A stretch of 40,458 nt of DNA from Bacteroidota bacterium. GTDB lineage: Bacteria > Bacteroidota > Ignavibacteria > Kapaibacteriales > UBA2268. Position numbers and translations under genes: made by a program. The notes beneath the pieces are model-generated. The model had not been told where the DNA came from, did not search any database, and saw only the letters and a list, made by a program, of their open reading frames with translations. How positions within the stretch are numbered: the first letter of the stretch is position 1; each line of letters opens with the position of its first letter. The DNA is taken from positions 1 through 40,458 of the forward strand of contig WRLB01000007.1 of assembly GCA_009777815.1 (NCBI GenBank), given 5' to 3'. Below, one piece after another: positions 32,015 through 40,281 of the stretch.

Positions 32015-35000
32015 ATGAAAAATATGAAAACTAAATTAATATCTTTTATTTTTGTTGTAGTTATTTTATGTAGTCAAAATTATGTTAATGCTGCATTCTT
32101 ACAAAATGTGCCACAAAAAATAACCCAACCAACAGGGCAAATACTTGAATGTTTTGCCACAGGTGATGAGTTTTATAACTGGCTCCACGATGCAGATGAA
32201 TACACTATTATACAGAATCCTGAAACAAGATTTTATGTGTATGCAGATAAAATTGATGATGAACTTGTTCCAACGAATTTAATTTTTGGAATCCATCGTC
32301 CCGAAACATTGAACTTGCAAAAACGACTTATTGCTACAAATAATCTTGCAAGTAATGAGTTAAGAAGTGCATTCGAAGAAGCACTGAAAATACAATTTTT
32401 AGAACGTGAAAACCGACTGAAAAAATTGGGTGACCAATTACAAGCACAAAGAACGATTAATAACATTATTATTTTCGTTGAGTTTGCTGATGCGTCTTTT
32501 ACCAAGACAGATTTAACTGCTTACGAAAAAGAGTATAATACGGATGCGTTGTCTATGCGTTCTTACTTCGAAGAGGTTTCTTACGGAAATTGCATAATTA
32601 ACTCTCTATTCTTTCCTGTTTCTAATGATGGAAAAATAAAAGCATTCAAATTGCAAAGAAATCGTGGATATTTATTGCCACAATCTGCTCAAAATCCGCA
32701 AGGTTATTCTAACAACGGCGACAGAATGTTGCGTGAAAAAGAAATTTTAGAGGAAGTAATTCGTGCAATAAAACCTGAAATTTCTGTTAATTTAGATGTG
32801 GATTCTGACAATGATGGTTGGCTTGACGCACTAACAATTATTTGTCAAGGAGATGCCACAACTAATTCTGCGTTGTGGCCCCACGCTTTAAGTGGCGGAC
32901 TATTAACAACCGAAACAATCAACGGCAAAAGAATTAGAAATTTCAATCTGCTTCTTGAAACTCTTTCCGATTTCGGTGTTGCTACTCACGAAATGGGACA
33001 TATCTTAGGGGCACCAGATTTCTATACTTATGATAACATAGCACCTGTTGAGTATTGGGATGTGATGTCTAATGGCAATTATGCTATGCCTGAAATTCCG
33101 CATTTTATGATGCACTTAAAACAAAAATATTATGGATGGATTGATGATATTCCTGAAATTACACAAGCGGGAACTTATATTTTAAATCCTGTAACGAGTG
33201 CAACAAATAATGCTTATAAAATTAGGTCACCGTATTCTGAAGATGAATATTTTTTGTTGGAATATAGACGGCATATTGATAGCAGATTTGGTGGAAATGG
33301 TTTGAAAAACCGTTATCCGCAAAACAATGGACTGCTAATTTATAGGGTTGTTCCGAGTGTTAATGGCAATTTAAATTCGGTTGCAAATGGCAGACCTTAC
33401 GAAGTTTATGTTTATAGACCGAATGGCACACCAACAATAAACGGCAATGTTTCGCAAGCCGCTTTCAGCGATGAATATTCGCGAATTGCTATAAATGATA
33501 ACACAAATCCGAGTGCTTTTCTTTCCACAGGTGCAAATGGTGGTTTGGATATTTCAAATATTCAGTTAATAAATAATGGTGAGCAAATTCAATTTGGAAT
33601 AACAATTCCGCCGCGATATTATGATTTAATAGTGCTTACAGGTGGAGGAGTTGGAACAACGCAAACAAATCCTTCGCCATCAACGAATATATTAAGCGGA
33701 ACAGAAATTACTCTTACTGCAAATCCTGCTGCTAATTATGAATTAGCGAATTGGACAGATAAAAATAATACTATATTATCTACCGAAAACCCTTATACAA
33801 TAAAACTTACAAGGAATAGAACAATTACAGCAAATTTTGTTATGACAGGTCCTACAATAGTATTAAATGAAAATGATAATGGCTGGGGTTCGTTAAGGCA
33901 GGTTGTTACTGATGCTCCTAATCGTGCTATAATTACTTTTGCTGATACAGTAAATCATATTACGCTCACGAGTGCTGAAATAAAAATAATTGATAAAAGT
34001 TTAACTATTGATGGTGGTAGCAATACCACAAAAAAAATTACAATTGATGGGAATAATCGTTTTAGAATATTTAATACTATAAGAACACATAAGGCATTCT
34101 TCTATGATTTCGTAAATATAAATAACATTAAGTTCATTAACGGATATACTACATCTACAAGTGGCGGAGTCGTAGGTAGTGGTGGTGCAATGAATATAAA
34201 CGCTATGATTAATTGCACGACAATAAATTGTATCTTTGAAAAAAACTTGTCTGTTGCGGGTGGTGCTGTCTATAATGATGGCATTTTTAAGGTGGAGAAT
34301 TGTAGGTTTGTTAATAATTTTTCTGTTCATAGTGGTGGTGCAGTAGATAATACGGGAACTTTCATAGCCATAAATAGCACTTTTGATAACAATACGGCTG
34401 AAGATGCTTTTAATTTTAGAAGTGGAGTTGGTGGTGCTGTGTGTAATGATAGAGATTTTATTGCTATAAATTGCACCTTTGCTAATAACGATGCTATTTA
34501 TGGTGGAGCAATAGGTAGTGGTTATTTTGATCATTCTCCATTTCCTGGTTATCTATATTTATATCATTGCACTTTTGATAATAACACTGCAACCAATAAC
34601 GGTGCAGGAATACATACTGCCGCTAAAACTATCAACAGATTGTTTTCTTACAATTGCATATATACTGGAACTAATAACCAAATACAAGGCAGTATTACAG
34701 CAGGAGATAATTTAAGAGAAGGAATTGGCGGAGTAACACGAAATTTAGTTTTTGAAGATAATAAATTTGATTCTGTTCTTGGTTATATAACTCCACTTCC
34801 TTATGCTACAACAGCAACTTGGCTAACTAATGCAACTAATTTTGAAGTGCCAAACGGAATAACTAAAAACGAGATATTAGAAAAACTTGCCACAGACCAA
34901 GCAGTAAAACAGCGTCCATATTTATCATTTTCAGAAAACGATAATGTAACATTCGGTTCAATAGAAGCAACCATAACTCCACCCGTTGCAAAAACTTTTA

Positions 35001-35935
35001 CACTTACATTAAATACAAACACAGGCGGAACTACACATCCCAAAGGAGTAACAATAAGAGATAGTGGCGAAGTAGTAGAAATTGTAGCAGTTCCTGAAAA
35101 TTGTTATAGATTTTTGTATTGGACAGATGAAAATGATGCTGTCTTTTCGGAAGAAAATCCTTTATTTATAACTATGATTAGTGATACGATATTGGTCGCA
35201 AATTTTGAATATATTTGTGATACAATTGATGTAAAATTCACCATTCGTGCTGATACACATCAATTAGTTAGCCCGTCAGCAAGAAATTATAGAGTGCCGA
35301 TTTATATAACTGCTGACGAAGATATTTCGGGAACAACTATAGAAAAATTAGTTTTAGAAATTGATAGAAATATATATTTCCCAAGAAATATCATTAATAA
35401 TAATGGAACGATGTCAAGGAATTTTACTGATAGTGTTTTAGAAATAACTATTGAAAATATAACCGTTCCTGAACTAAAAGCAGGCGTAGAATCAATCTTA
35501 TTAACCATTAGAGGCGATATAATTTTAGGCAATAAAGATTCAAGTTTAATAAAATTAAAAGAAGTAATTTTTGCTAACGAGTTGAGCGAATATCCCGAAT
35601 TAATTGACGGCTATATAACTATAAATATTTGTGAAGCAGGTAGCGATAGATTTTTAGTTCATAAAGGACATTCGCCATCTATTACAATTACCCCTAATCC
35701 TCCGACAGATATGTTAGAAGTAGAGTGTAAAGTAATAGAAAGTGGTTATTACACAATTGAAATAGTTGATGTATTGGGCAAGGCAGCAATAGTAAAAGAG
35801 TGGTCAGTAAATGCAAACGATGAGCAAGAATATAACTTTACTATTCCTCTTTTAATGTATGGCAACGGCAGTTACTTTTTAATATTAAACACCCCATCAG
35901 CAAAATATTCGGAAAAGTTTATAGTAGAAAAGTAA
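32015..35935 (+). CDS. Secreted M6-family metalloprotease with beta-helix, Listeria-Bacteroides-type repeats and T9SS sorting domain
   Basis: A 1306-residue secreted protein. Signal peptide 1-27; M6 (immune-inhibitor-A-like) zinc protease at about 140-510 with HEMGH at 325-329 followed by LGAPDFY. A glycine-rich repeat (TLTANPAANYELANWTDKN) at about 540-610 recurs near 1000-1070. Between them a parallel beta-helix at about 620-900 repeats GGAV(Y/D/C)N and (F/N)NNTA motifs, like polymorphic outer-membrane proteins. The last 80 residues, from ITITPNPPTDMLEVE, form a type A T9SS signal ending in KFIVEK. It should be exported through the outer membrane and anchored or released. Zinc ligands are intact, so protease activity is likely. 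No T9SS machinery genes are in the window. Confidence 0.92.
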   Translation: MKNMKTKLISFIFVVVILCSQNYVNAAFLQNVPQKITQPTGQILECFATGDEFYNWLHDADEYTIIQNPETRFYVYADKIDDELVPTNLIFGIHRPETLNLQKRLIATNNLASNELRSAFEEALKIQFLERENRLKKLGDQLQAQRTINNIIIFVEFADASFTKTDLTAYEKEYNTDALSMRSYFEEVSYGNCIINSLFFPVSNDGKIKAFKLQRNRGYLLPQSAQNPQGYSNNGDRMLREKEILEEVIRAIKPEISVNLDVDSDNDGWLDALTIICQGDATTNSALWPHALSGGLLTTETINGKRIRNFNLLLETLSDFGVATHEMGHILGAPDFYTYDNIAPVEYWDVMSNGNYAMPEIPHFMMHLKQKYYGWIDDIPEITQAGTYILNPVTSATNNAYKIRSPYSEDEYFLLEYRRHIDSRFGGNGLKNRYPQNNGLLIYRVVPSVNGNLNSVANGRPYEVYVYRPNGTPTINGNVSQAAFSDEYSRIAINDNTNPSAFLSTGANGGLDISNIQLINNGEQIQFGITIPPRYYDLIVLTGGGVGTTQTNPSPSTNILSGTEITLTANPAANYELANWTDKNNTILSTENPYTIKLTRNRTITANFVMTGPTIVLNENDNGWGSLRQVVTDAPNRAIITFADTVNHITLTSAEIKIIDKSLTIDGGSNTTKKITIDGNNRFRIFNTIRTHKAFFYDFVNINNIKFINGYTTSTSGGVVGSGGAMNINAMINCTTINCIFEKNLSVAGGAVYNDGIFKVENCRFVNNFSVHSGGAVDNTGTFIAINSTFDNNTAEDAFNFRSGVGGAVCNDRDFIAINCTFANNDAIYGGAIGSGYFDHSPFPGYLYLYHCTFDNNTATNNGAGIHTAAKTINRLFSYNCIYTGTNNQIQGSITAGDNLREGIGGVTRNLVFEDNKFDSVLGYITPLPYATTATWLTNATNFEVPNGITKNEILEKLATDQAVKQRPYLSFSENDNVTFGSIEATITPPVAKTFTLTLNTNTGGTTHPKGVTIRDSGEVVEIVAVPENCYRFLYWTDENDAVFSEENPLFITMISDTILVANFEYICDTIDVKFTIRADTHQLVSPSARNYRVPIYITADEDISGTTIEKLVLEIDRNIYFPRNIINNNGTMSRNFTDSVLEITIENITVPELKAGVESILLTIRGDIILGNKDSSLIKLKEVIFANELSEYPELIDGYITINICEAGSDRFLVHKGHSPSITITPNPPTDMLEVECKVIESGYYTIEIVDVLGKAAIVKEWSVNANDEQEYNFTIPLLMYGNGSYFLILNTPSAKYSEKFIVEK

Positions 35936-35960
35936 CTAAATATAATGATATTAAGAAAAT

Positions 35961-36524
35961 ATGCAGATATTAGATATAAAAGAATTATCTATTCCCGATG
36001 TAAAAGTGATAAAGTTTGTAAAAAATAACGATTTTCGCGGCTATTTTTCAGAGACATTCAACATTAATGATATACAGCAAAAATGTTTGTTTTTGAATAA
36101 TTTTTCATTTGTTCAAACTAACGAATCTTTTTCTTTTGCTAATACATTTAGAGGATTGCACATCCAAAATAATATGGGAAAGTTGGTTCGTTTGATTTAC
36201 GGAAATATTATAGATTTTGCTTTAGATTTAAGAAAAGAAAGCAAATATTATAAGAAAATAATAGGATATAATTTGTCTTCAACTTGTGATTATTCTGAAT
36301 GGATTTGGCTACCACCAGGTATAGCACATGGAATGCTTATAAAAGAAAATTCTATGGTAGAATATTTTTGTTCTACTGTATATAATCCTGAAGAGCAACA
36401 TAATATATCTATTTTTTCTGATATGATTGATTGGGAACTCTGCAATGTTAGTATTTATAATTATTTATTTTCAATAGACAAAAACAAACTAAAAATTAAA
36501 GCAGAAGATTTAATTTGTCAATAA
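35961..36524 (+). CDS. dTDP-4-dehydrorhamnose 3,5-epimerase-like sugar epimerase
   Basis: A 187-residue cupin of the RmlC family. Recognisable parts are NDFRGYFSETFN, NTFRGLHIQNNMGKLVRLIYG with the catalytic His, IDFALDLRKESKYY with the partner Asp, and IWLPPGIAHGMLI followed by EYFCSTVYNP with the Tyr. It epimerises 4-keto-6-deoxy sugar nucleotides for surface polysaccharide. rmlA, B and D are absent, so the exact sugar is unknown. It follows the protease gene by 25 bases and may be read through from it. Confidence 0.85.
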   Translation: MQILDIKELSIPDVKVIKFVKNNDFRGYFSETFNINDIQQKCLFLNNFSFVQTNESFSFANTFRGLHIQNNMGKLVRLIYGNIIDFALDLRKESKYYKKIIGYNLSSTCDYSEWIWLPPGIAHGMLIKENSMVEYFCSTVYNPEEQHNISIFSDMIDWELCNVSIYNYLFSIDKNKLKIKAEDLICQ

Positions 36525-36877
36525 ATACTTTATAAATAGGTAACCTATAAAAACATTATTCTGAATTCATTTCAGCATCTCATTTTTTTTATTGATTTTA
36601 TGTGGTATTACTATATATTACCTGTTGTGCATTACTTTTTAGAACCATAATATTTTATTAGTTTTAATAATAAAAACGTATTTTTTTTGGAGCAATGCCA
36701 AATCCAATAGGTGCAAAATGCAAAAAATAGTAATACAAAACAGATACGTTATATCAAGACATTAGAAATGTTAGACAATACGCTATTTATTGTTTTTTAA
36801 CTACAAAAAAATATAAACGCTACATAAAGTGAACACTGCAGCAAAATATTATATTTATATAAAAAATATTTATTTTT
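36525..36877. other. Gap with REP element and degenerate gene tail
   Basis: A gap of about 350 bases. It holds a CTGAATTCATTTCAG element at 36559-36581, AT-rich sequence, a decayed coding tail at 36747-36800, and the promoter box of the SMC fragment. No intact gene was seen. Confidence 0.6.
36747..36800 (+). pseudogene. Degenerate C-terminal gene tail, paralogous to the window start
   Basis: Reads RYIKTLEMLDNTLFIVF then TAA, against RYSKTLEMLDNTL at bases 1-39. About 50 bases match with five mismatches and one indel. Several differences are silent (GAT/GAC, ACA/ACG, TTA/CTA), which suggests both were once coding. An in-frame stop about 45 bases upstream closes the frame. The match begins immediately before the SMC C-terminal piece, so it may mark a rearrangement edge. 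Confidence 0.4.
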
Positions 36878-36878
36878 G
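36871..36878 (+). promoter_or_regulatory. -7 box for the SMC C-terminal gene
   Basis: TATTTTTG, 20 bases before the ATG at 36899. The GTG beginning at its last base is therefore not used as a start. Confidence 0.5.
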
Positions 36879-36898
36879 TGGCACATAATAACATAATA

Positions 36899-38548
36899 AT
36901 GAAAACAAAAATACTAAACGAAAATCAAAATGTTAAAGCAATAGTGTCATTAGATGGGAAGTATATACATCGTGCAGGTGCTGTCTTCGGAGGGTCTATT
37001 AAAGAAGGAGAAGGAGCAAGATTCGGAAAGTTAGAAAAAATGAATAACCTAAAAATAGAAATAAAAGATATTGAGACACTAATAAAATCAACCGAAGAAG
37101 TCAAACAATCTCTCGAAAAACAAATTGCCGAAATTAATTTGCAAACGATAACTAACGAGATTAAAGCAATAGAAAATGAAAAAAAACTTTTTGACAACAA
37201 AACACAAGAACTAAAACTTAATAAATCACAACTGCAAAATAATTTTGAACTATTAGAAAAAAATATAAATACCTATACATCTGATATAACAGAATTAGAA
37301 AATGAAAATGAAGATATTTTGTCCAAAAATGAAATATATAATCAGGAATTAGCAAGTGTAGAGCAAGAATTGTTAGTTGCTAAAAATCATTTAACAGAAG
37401 TAGAGTTAAAGCAAAATGAAGTAGACAATGAGGTAAGGCAAATAGAATTAGCACAGGTTAGATTAATCGGCGAGATAAATTCAGCAAATAATGATAAAAT
37501 ACGCCTTACTCAACAAGAACAAAATTATAGAAACAGTATTGAAAGCAGAAAAGTAGAATTGCTAAATAATTCTAAATTAAATGAAGAGTTGAAAAGTAAA
37601 ATTGAGGAATTTACTATCTCGGTTTTATCCGATAAAAAGCAATTAGAAGAGTTAAAAATAAAAATTGATTTTGTGTCAGATAGAGAAAAAACTCTTAAAG
37701 AGCAGTTAGATAGTGCAGAGAATGAAATAGGAGATATTAGAAAACAATATGATAAAATTATAGAAAGTATTCACCAAAAAGAAATTAAATTAAGCGAAAA
37801 TAACACTTGGTTAAAAAACATTAGCAACAATTTTCAAAATAATTACCAACAAGATATTTCTGTTTTGAATATTGAATTGCCTGAAGATTTTGCCGAAGCA
37901 GAAGCCACTCAAAAAATAGCAGAACTAAAACAAAAATTGCAAAATCTTGGCAGTATTAACTTTGCTGCAATAGAAGAATACGATGTAGAAAAAGCAAGAT
38001 TGGATTTTTTAGAAAAGCAAGTTGCAGATTTAACAGATTCAGAAAAAACGTTGCGTGAATCTATTGACGAAATAAATAAAACTGCAGAACGAAAATTTTT
38101 AACAACATTTACCAACATTAGAACAAATTTTCAAAATCTATTTAAGAAATTGTTTGATGCCGAAGGTGAAGCCGATTTAAAGTTTGACGAGAGCAATCCA
38201 TTGGAAAGCGATATAAATATAATAGCCCGTCCTCCAAATAAAAGACCAAGTTCCATAGAACAATTATCCGGTGGCGAGAAAACATTAACGGCAATATCTT
38301 TGTTATTTGCAATTTATTTAGTTAAGCCATCTCCGTTCTGCATATTAGACGAGATAGATGCACCGCTTGATGATAATAATGTAGGTCGTTTTTTGAATAT
38401 TATTCGTGAATTTAGCCATAACACACAATTTTTAGTGGTTACACACAACAAGACAACAATGGCAGCCGCCGACACCCTCTACGGCGTAACAATGCAAGAA
38501 CCCGGCGTATCTAAAACCGCCTCCGTAAAGTTAGAAGAAGTGCAATAG
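36899..38548 (+). CDS. C-terminal half of chromosome-segregation SMC protein
   Basis: A 549-residue protein matching the part of SMC from the hinge's far edge to the C-terminus. The opening KAIVSLDGKYIHRAGAVFGGS matches the end of the hinge (VTLxGxxxxxGGxxxGG). A coiled coil of about 330 residues follows, and then the C-terminal ATPase half: the signature LSGGEKTLTAISLLFAIY, Walker B FCILDEIDAPLDD and the D/H-loop region FLVVTHNKTTM. The N-terminal head with Walker A, the first coil and most of the hinge are missing. The ATP site of SMC needs both halves, so it is either dead or works with a separately encoded N-half. Promoter box and intact frame suggest expression. Confidence 0.85.
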   Translation: MKTKILNENQNVKAIVSLDGKYIHRAGAVFGGSIKEGEGARFGKLEKMNNLKIEIKDIETLIKSTEEVKQSLEKQIAEINLQTITNEIKAIENEKKLFDNKTQELKLNKSQLQNNFELLEKNINTYTSDITELENENEDILSKNEIYNQELASVEQELLVAKNHLTEVELKQNEVDNEVRQIELAQVRLIGEINSANNDKIRLTQQEQNYRNSIESRKVELLNNSKLNEELKSKIEEFTISVLSDKKQLEELKIKIDFVSDREKTLKEQLDSAENEIGDIRKQYDKIIESIHQKEIKLSENNTWLKNISNNFQNNYQQDISVLNIELPEDFAEAEATQKIAELKQKLQNLGSINFAAIEEYDVEKARLDFLEKQVADLTDSEKTLRESIDEINKTAERKFLTTFTNIRTNFQNLFKKLFDAEGEADLKFDESNPLESDINIIARPPNKRPSSIEQLSGGEKTLTAISLLFAIYLVKPSPFCILDEIDAPLDDNNVGRFLNIIREFSHNTQFLVVTHNKTTMAAADTLYGVTMQEPGVSKTASVKLEEVQ

Positions 38549-38601
38549 GAAGAACCAGTTAGCATATAAAACTGGAAATATATAAAAATGGTTCGCATTT
38601 T

Positions 38602-39633
38602 CTATTTCTTTTTATAGGACACATCTTGTTCGTACATATCGTCAGGGGTAAGAGGACGTATAATACGGGCAGCTTTTTTGCCATCTACGATACCTGGTCG
38701 GGCGGCGAGTTTCCGTTTTCCTGCGATAACTATTTCTATTTCTTGGTCTATTCGCCTATCGGTTTTGAGGATATCGCCTTCTTTTAGGTCCATTAGTTCG
38801 GTCACGGTGATAGCCGTTTTGGCTAATTCGGCTATTACTTGCAAATACGTAGTAGATATTTGCTGATTGACTGTCATAATGTTTTCTTTAATTTTCTTTT
38901 TACTTTGCGGATGAGCCGCTGTGGTAACTTGTTGTCTATTTAATTTAGCGAGTATCTCTTCTAAAGCGAAGGTAGGAAAACATAAATTCATTAAAAAAGT
39001 GTGCTGTCCGACATGCACATCAAACGATATTACTATTACTATCTCCGAAGAAGGTGCTATTTGCACAAACTCTGCCTCTTGTTCTAAACGCTGATACTTA
39101 AATCCTATACTATCTGTAATTGAACGCCACGCTGTTTTTAAATCCGTAAACGAATGCTCCATTATAGAACGAATCACCGTCTGCTCTATCGTTGTAATCC
39201 CGCGTGGATTCGGAAGAACGTCCGCATTACCGCCCAACAAACGCTCCACTATCATTAACGCCAACTGAGAACTAATTTCTAATATACCGCTGCCATCCGT
39301 CCCTACAATATCAAATACATACAGACAACTCGGACTAATAACTGACGAAATATACTCCGAATAAAACAACTGGTCAACCTGTATATTACCGATATTTATA
39401 GTCGTCTGCAACCTTGTAACGAGATGATAACTAAACAACTCCGCAAAATTCTCATGTATTGAATGCAGTGTCCTTACTTGATTTTTAGAAATGCGATTCG
39501 GTCTCCTAAAATCGTAGTTATTTATCTCCATTTTAGTATATTTATTAGCGAGGTCATTTATATTTACATTCCCTCTATTTGCTTGCTTGATAAAACTATC
39601 TATTATATTTTGGTCTAAACCTGGTGATGCCAT
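38602..39633 (-). CDS. fliM: Flagellar motor switch protein FliM
   Basis: A 343-residue switch protein. The N-terminus is longer than usual before DFRRPNRISKNQVRTLHSIHENFAELFSYHL, the hallmark entry into the CheC-like middle domain. GSGILEISSQLALMIVERLLGG and IEQTVIRSIMEHSFTDLKTAW follow, and a C-terminal SpoA/FliN-like domain has VTELMDLKEGDILKTDR and a short basic end. It forms the rotor C-ring with FliG and FliN and binds CheY-P. The sequence is less AT-rich than most of the window. No other flagellar gene is adjacent. Convergent with the SMC piece. Confidence 0.93.
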   Translation of the reverse strand: MASPGLDQNIIDSFIKQANRGNVNINDLANKYTKMEINNYDFRRPNRISKNQVRTLHSIHENFAELFSYHLVTRLQTTINIGNIQVDQLFYSEYISSVISPSCLYVFDIVGTDGSGILEISSQLALMIVERLLGGNADVLPNPRGITTIEQTVIRSIMEHSFTDLKTAWRSITDSIGFKYQRLEQEAEFVQIAPSSEIVIVISFDVHVGQHTFLMNLCFPTFALEEILAKLNRQQVTTAAHPQSKKKIKENIMTVNQQISTTYLQVIAELAKTAITVTELMDLKEGDILKTDRRIDQEIEIVIAGKRKLAARPGIVDGKKAARIIRPLTPDDMYEQDVSYKKK

Positions 39634-39663
39634 AATCTTTTTTTTATATGTTTATATATTTAA

Positions 39664-39764
39664 TTTTCAAATATTTTCTTTATTTTTGTAATAGTTTTTT
39701 ATTTTTATTTTTTCATAATGTAATTCTGTTTACACACTTGCAATAGTAAGTGTGTTTTTTTATT
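39664..39764 (+). ncRNA. Putative small RNA unit 1: promoter box plus terminator hairpin
   Basis: TATTTTTG at 39681-39688 is followed about 45 bases later by a perfect hairpin, ACACACTT/AAGTGTGT at 39732-39755 with loop GCAATAGT, and seven T. A transcript of about 70 bases is implied. The unit is repeated next to it with the same order of parts. It could alternatively be a leader, or a transcription-blocking repeat. Its reverse strand overlaps the fliM upstream region. Confidence 0.45.
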
Positions 39765-39863
39765 TAAATATTTTCTTTATTTTTGCAATAGTAGTATTTT
39801 AAATATGCTATTTCATAATTTTTTAACCCCCAACACACCTGCAATCGTAGGTGTGTTTTTTTC
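39765..39863 (+). ncRNA. Putative small RNA unit 2: promoter box plus terminator hairpin
   Basis: TATTTTTG at 39778-39785, then AACACACCT/AGGTGTGTT at 39832-39857 with loop GCAATCGT and a T-run. Compared with unit 1, one T-A pair in the stem is C-G here, a compensatory change that keeps the helix. TTTCATAA is shared between the box and the hairpin. No open frame is present. Confidence 0.45.
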
Positions 39864-39871
39864 ATTCTTAT

Positions 39872-39931
39872 ATGCAACCTTCCCTTCTGTCATGCAACCT
39901 TCCCTTCTGTCATGCAACCTTCCCTTCTGTC
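39872..39931. repeat. Three 20-bp direct tandem repeats
   Basis: The unit CATGCAACCTTCCCTTCTGT occurs three times in a row and runs directly into a REP-like element beginning GTCATGCTGAA. The first copy begins TATGC. Confidence 0.85.
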
Positions 39932-40207
39932 ATGCTGAATTTATTTCAGCATCCCCTTATTTTATTTACTAACTTTTACTCGGATTTACTCATTATTTAC
40001 ATAATTTTACTAACATTTACTCAATTTTTACTCGGATTTACCTGTCATGCTGAACTTGTTTCAGCATCCCCAACTTTTATGCAATCATTTAACACGGGGG
40101 CTTGCCCCCTTGTTAAAAAGACAATCATTTAACACGGGGGCTTGCCCCCGTGATGAATATGCAATATATTTAACAATTATGAGATGCTGAAACGAGTTCA
40201 GCATGAC
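39929..40207. repeat. Mixed block of REP-like elements and GC hairpins
   Basis: REP-like stems lie at 39929-39956, 40043-40071 and 40181-40207. GC hairpins AACACGGGGGC/GCCCCC lie at 40089-40115 (right arm with a mismatch) and 40129-40153; these two also form a direct repeat with a 40-base offset beginning CAATCATTTAACACGG. Between the first two REP elements, TTTACTCGGATTTAC occurs twice and TTTACTAAC twice. Confidence 0.75.
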
Positions 40208-40281
40208 CCTTATAAAAATTGCAATTTTAGTAACGTTTTCTTAATTTATTTAGAGAATTCCCTATTTATCTGTTGTTTAAG

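Noticed and set aside
34001-34534. 177-codon antisense frame inside the M6 protease gene
   Set aside because: It mirrors the repeated Gly/Asn-rich beta-helix; no start context or homology is seen.
36878-36898. GTG start for the SMC piece
   Set aside because: The GTG begins with the last base of the TATTTTTG box, so it would lie before the transcription start.
39851-40132. Open frame of 93 codons near the right end
   Set aside because: It translates the 20-bp repeats, REP elements and a GC hairpin and has no protein-like composition.
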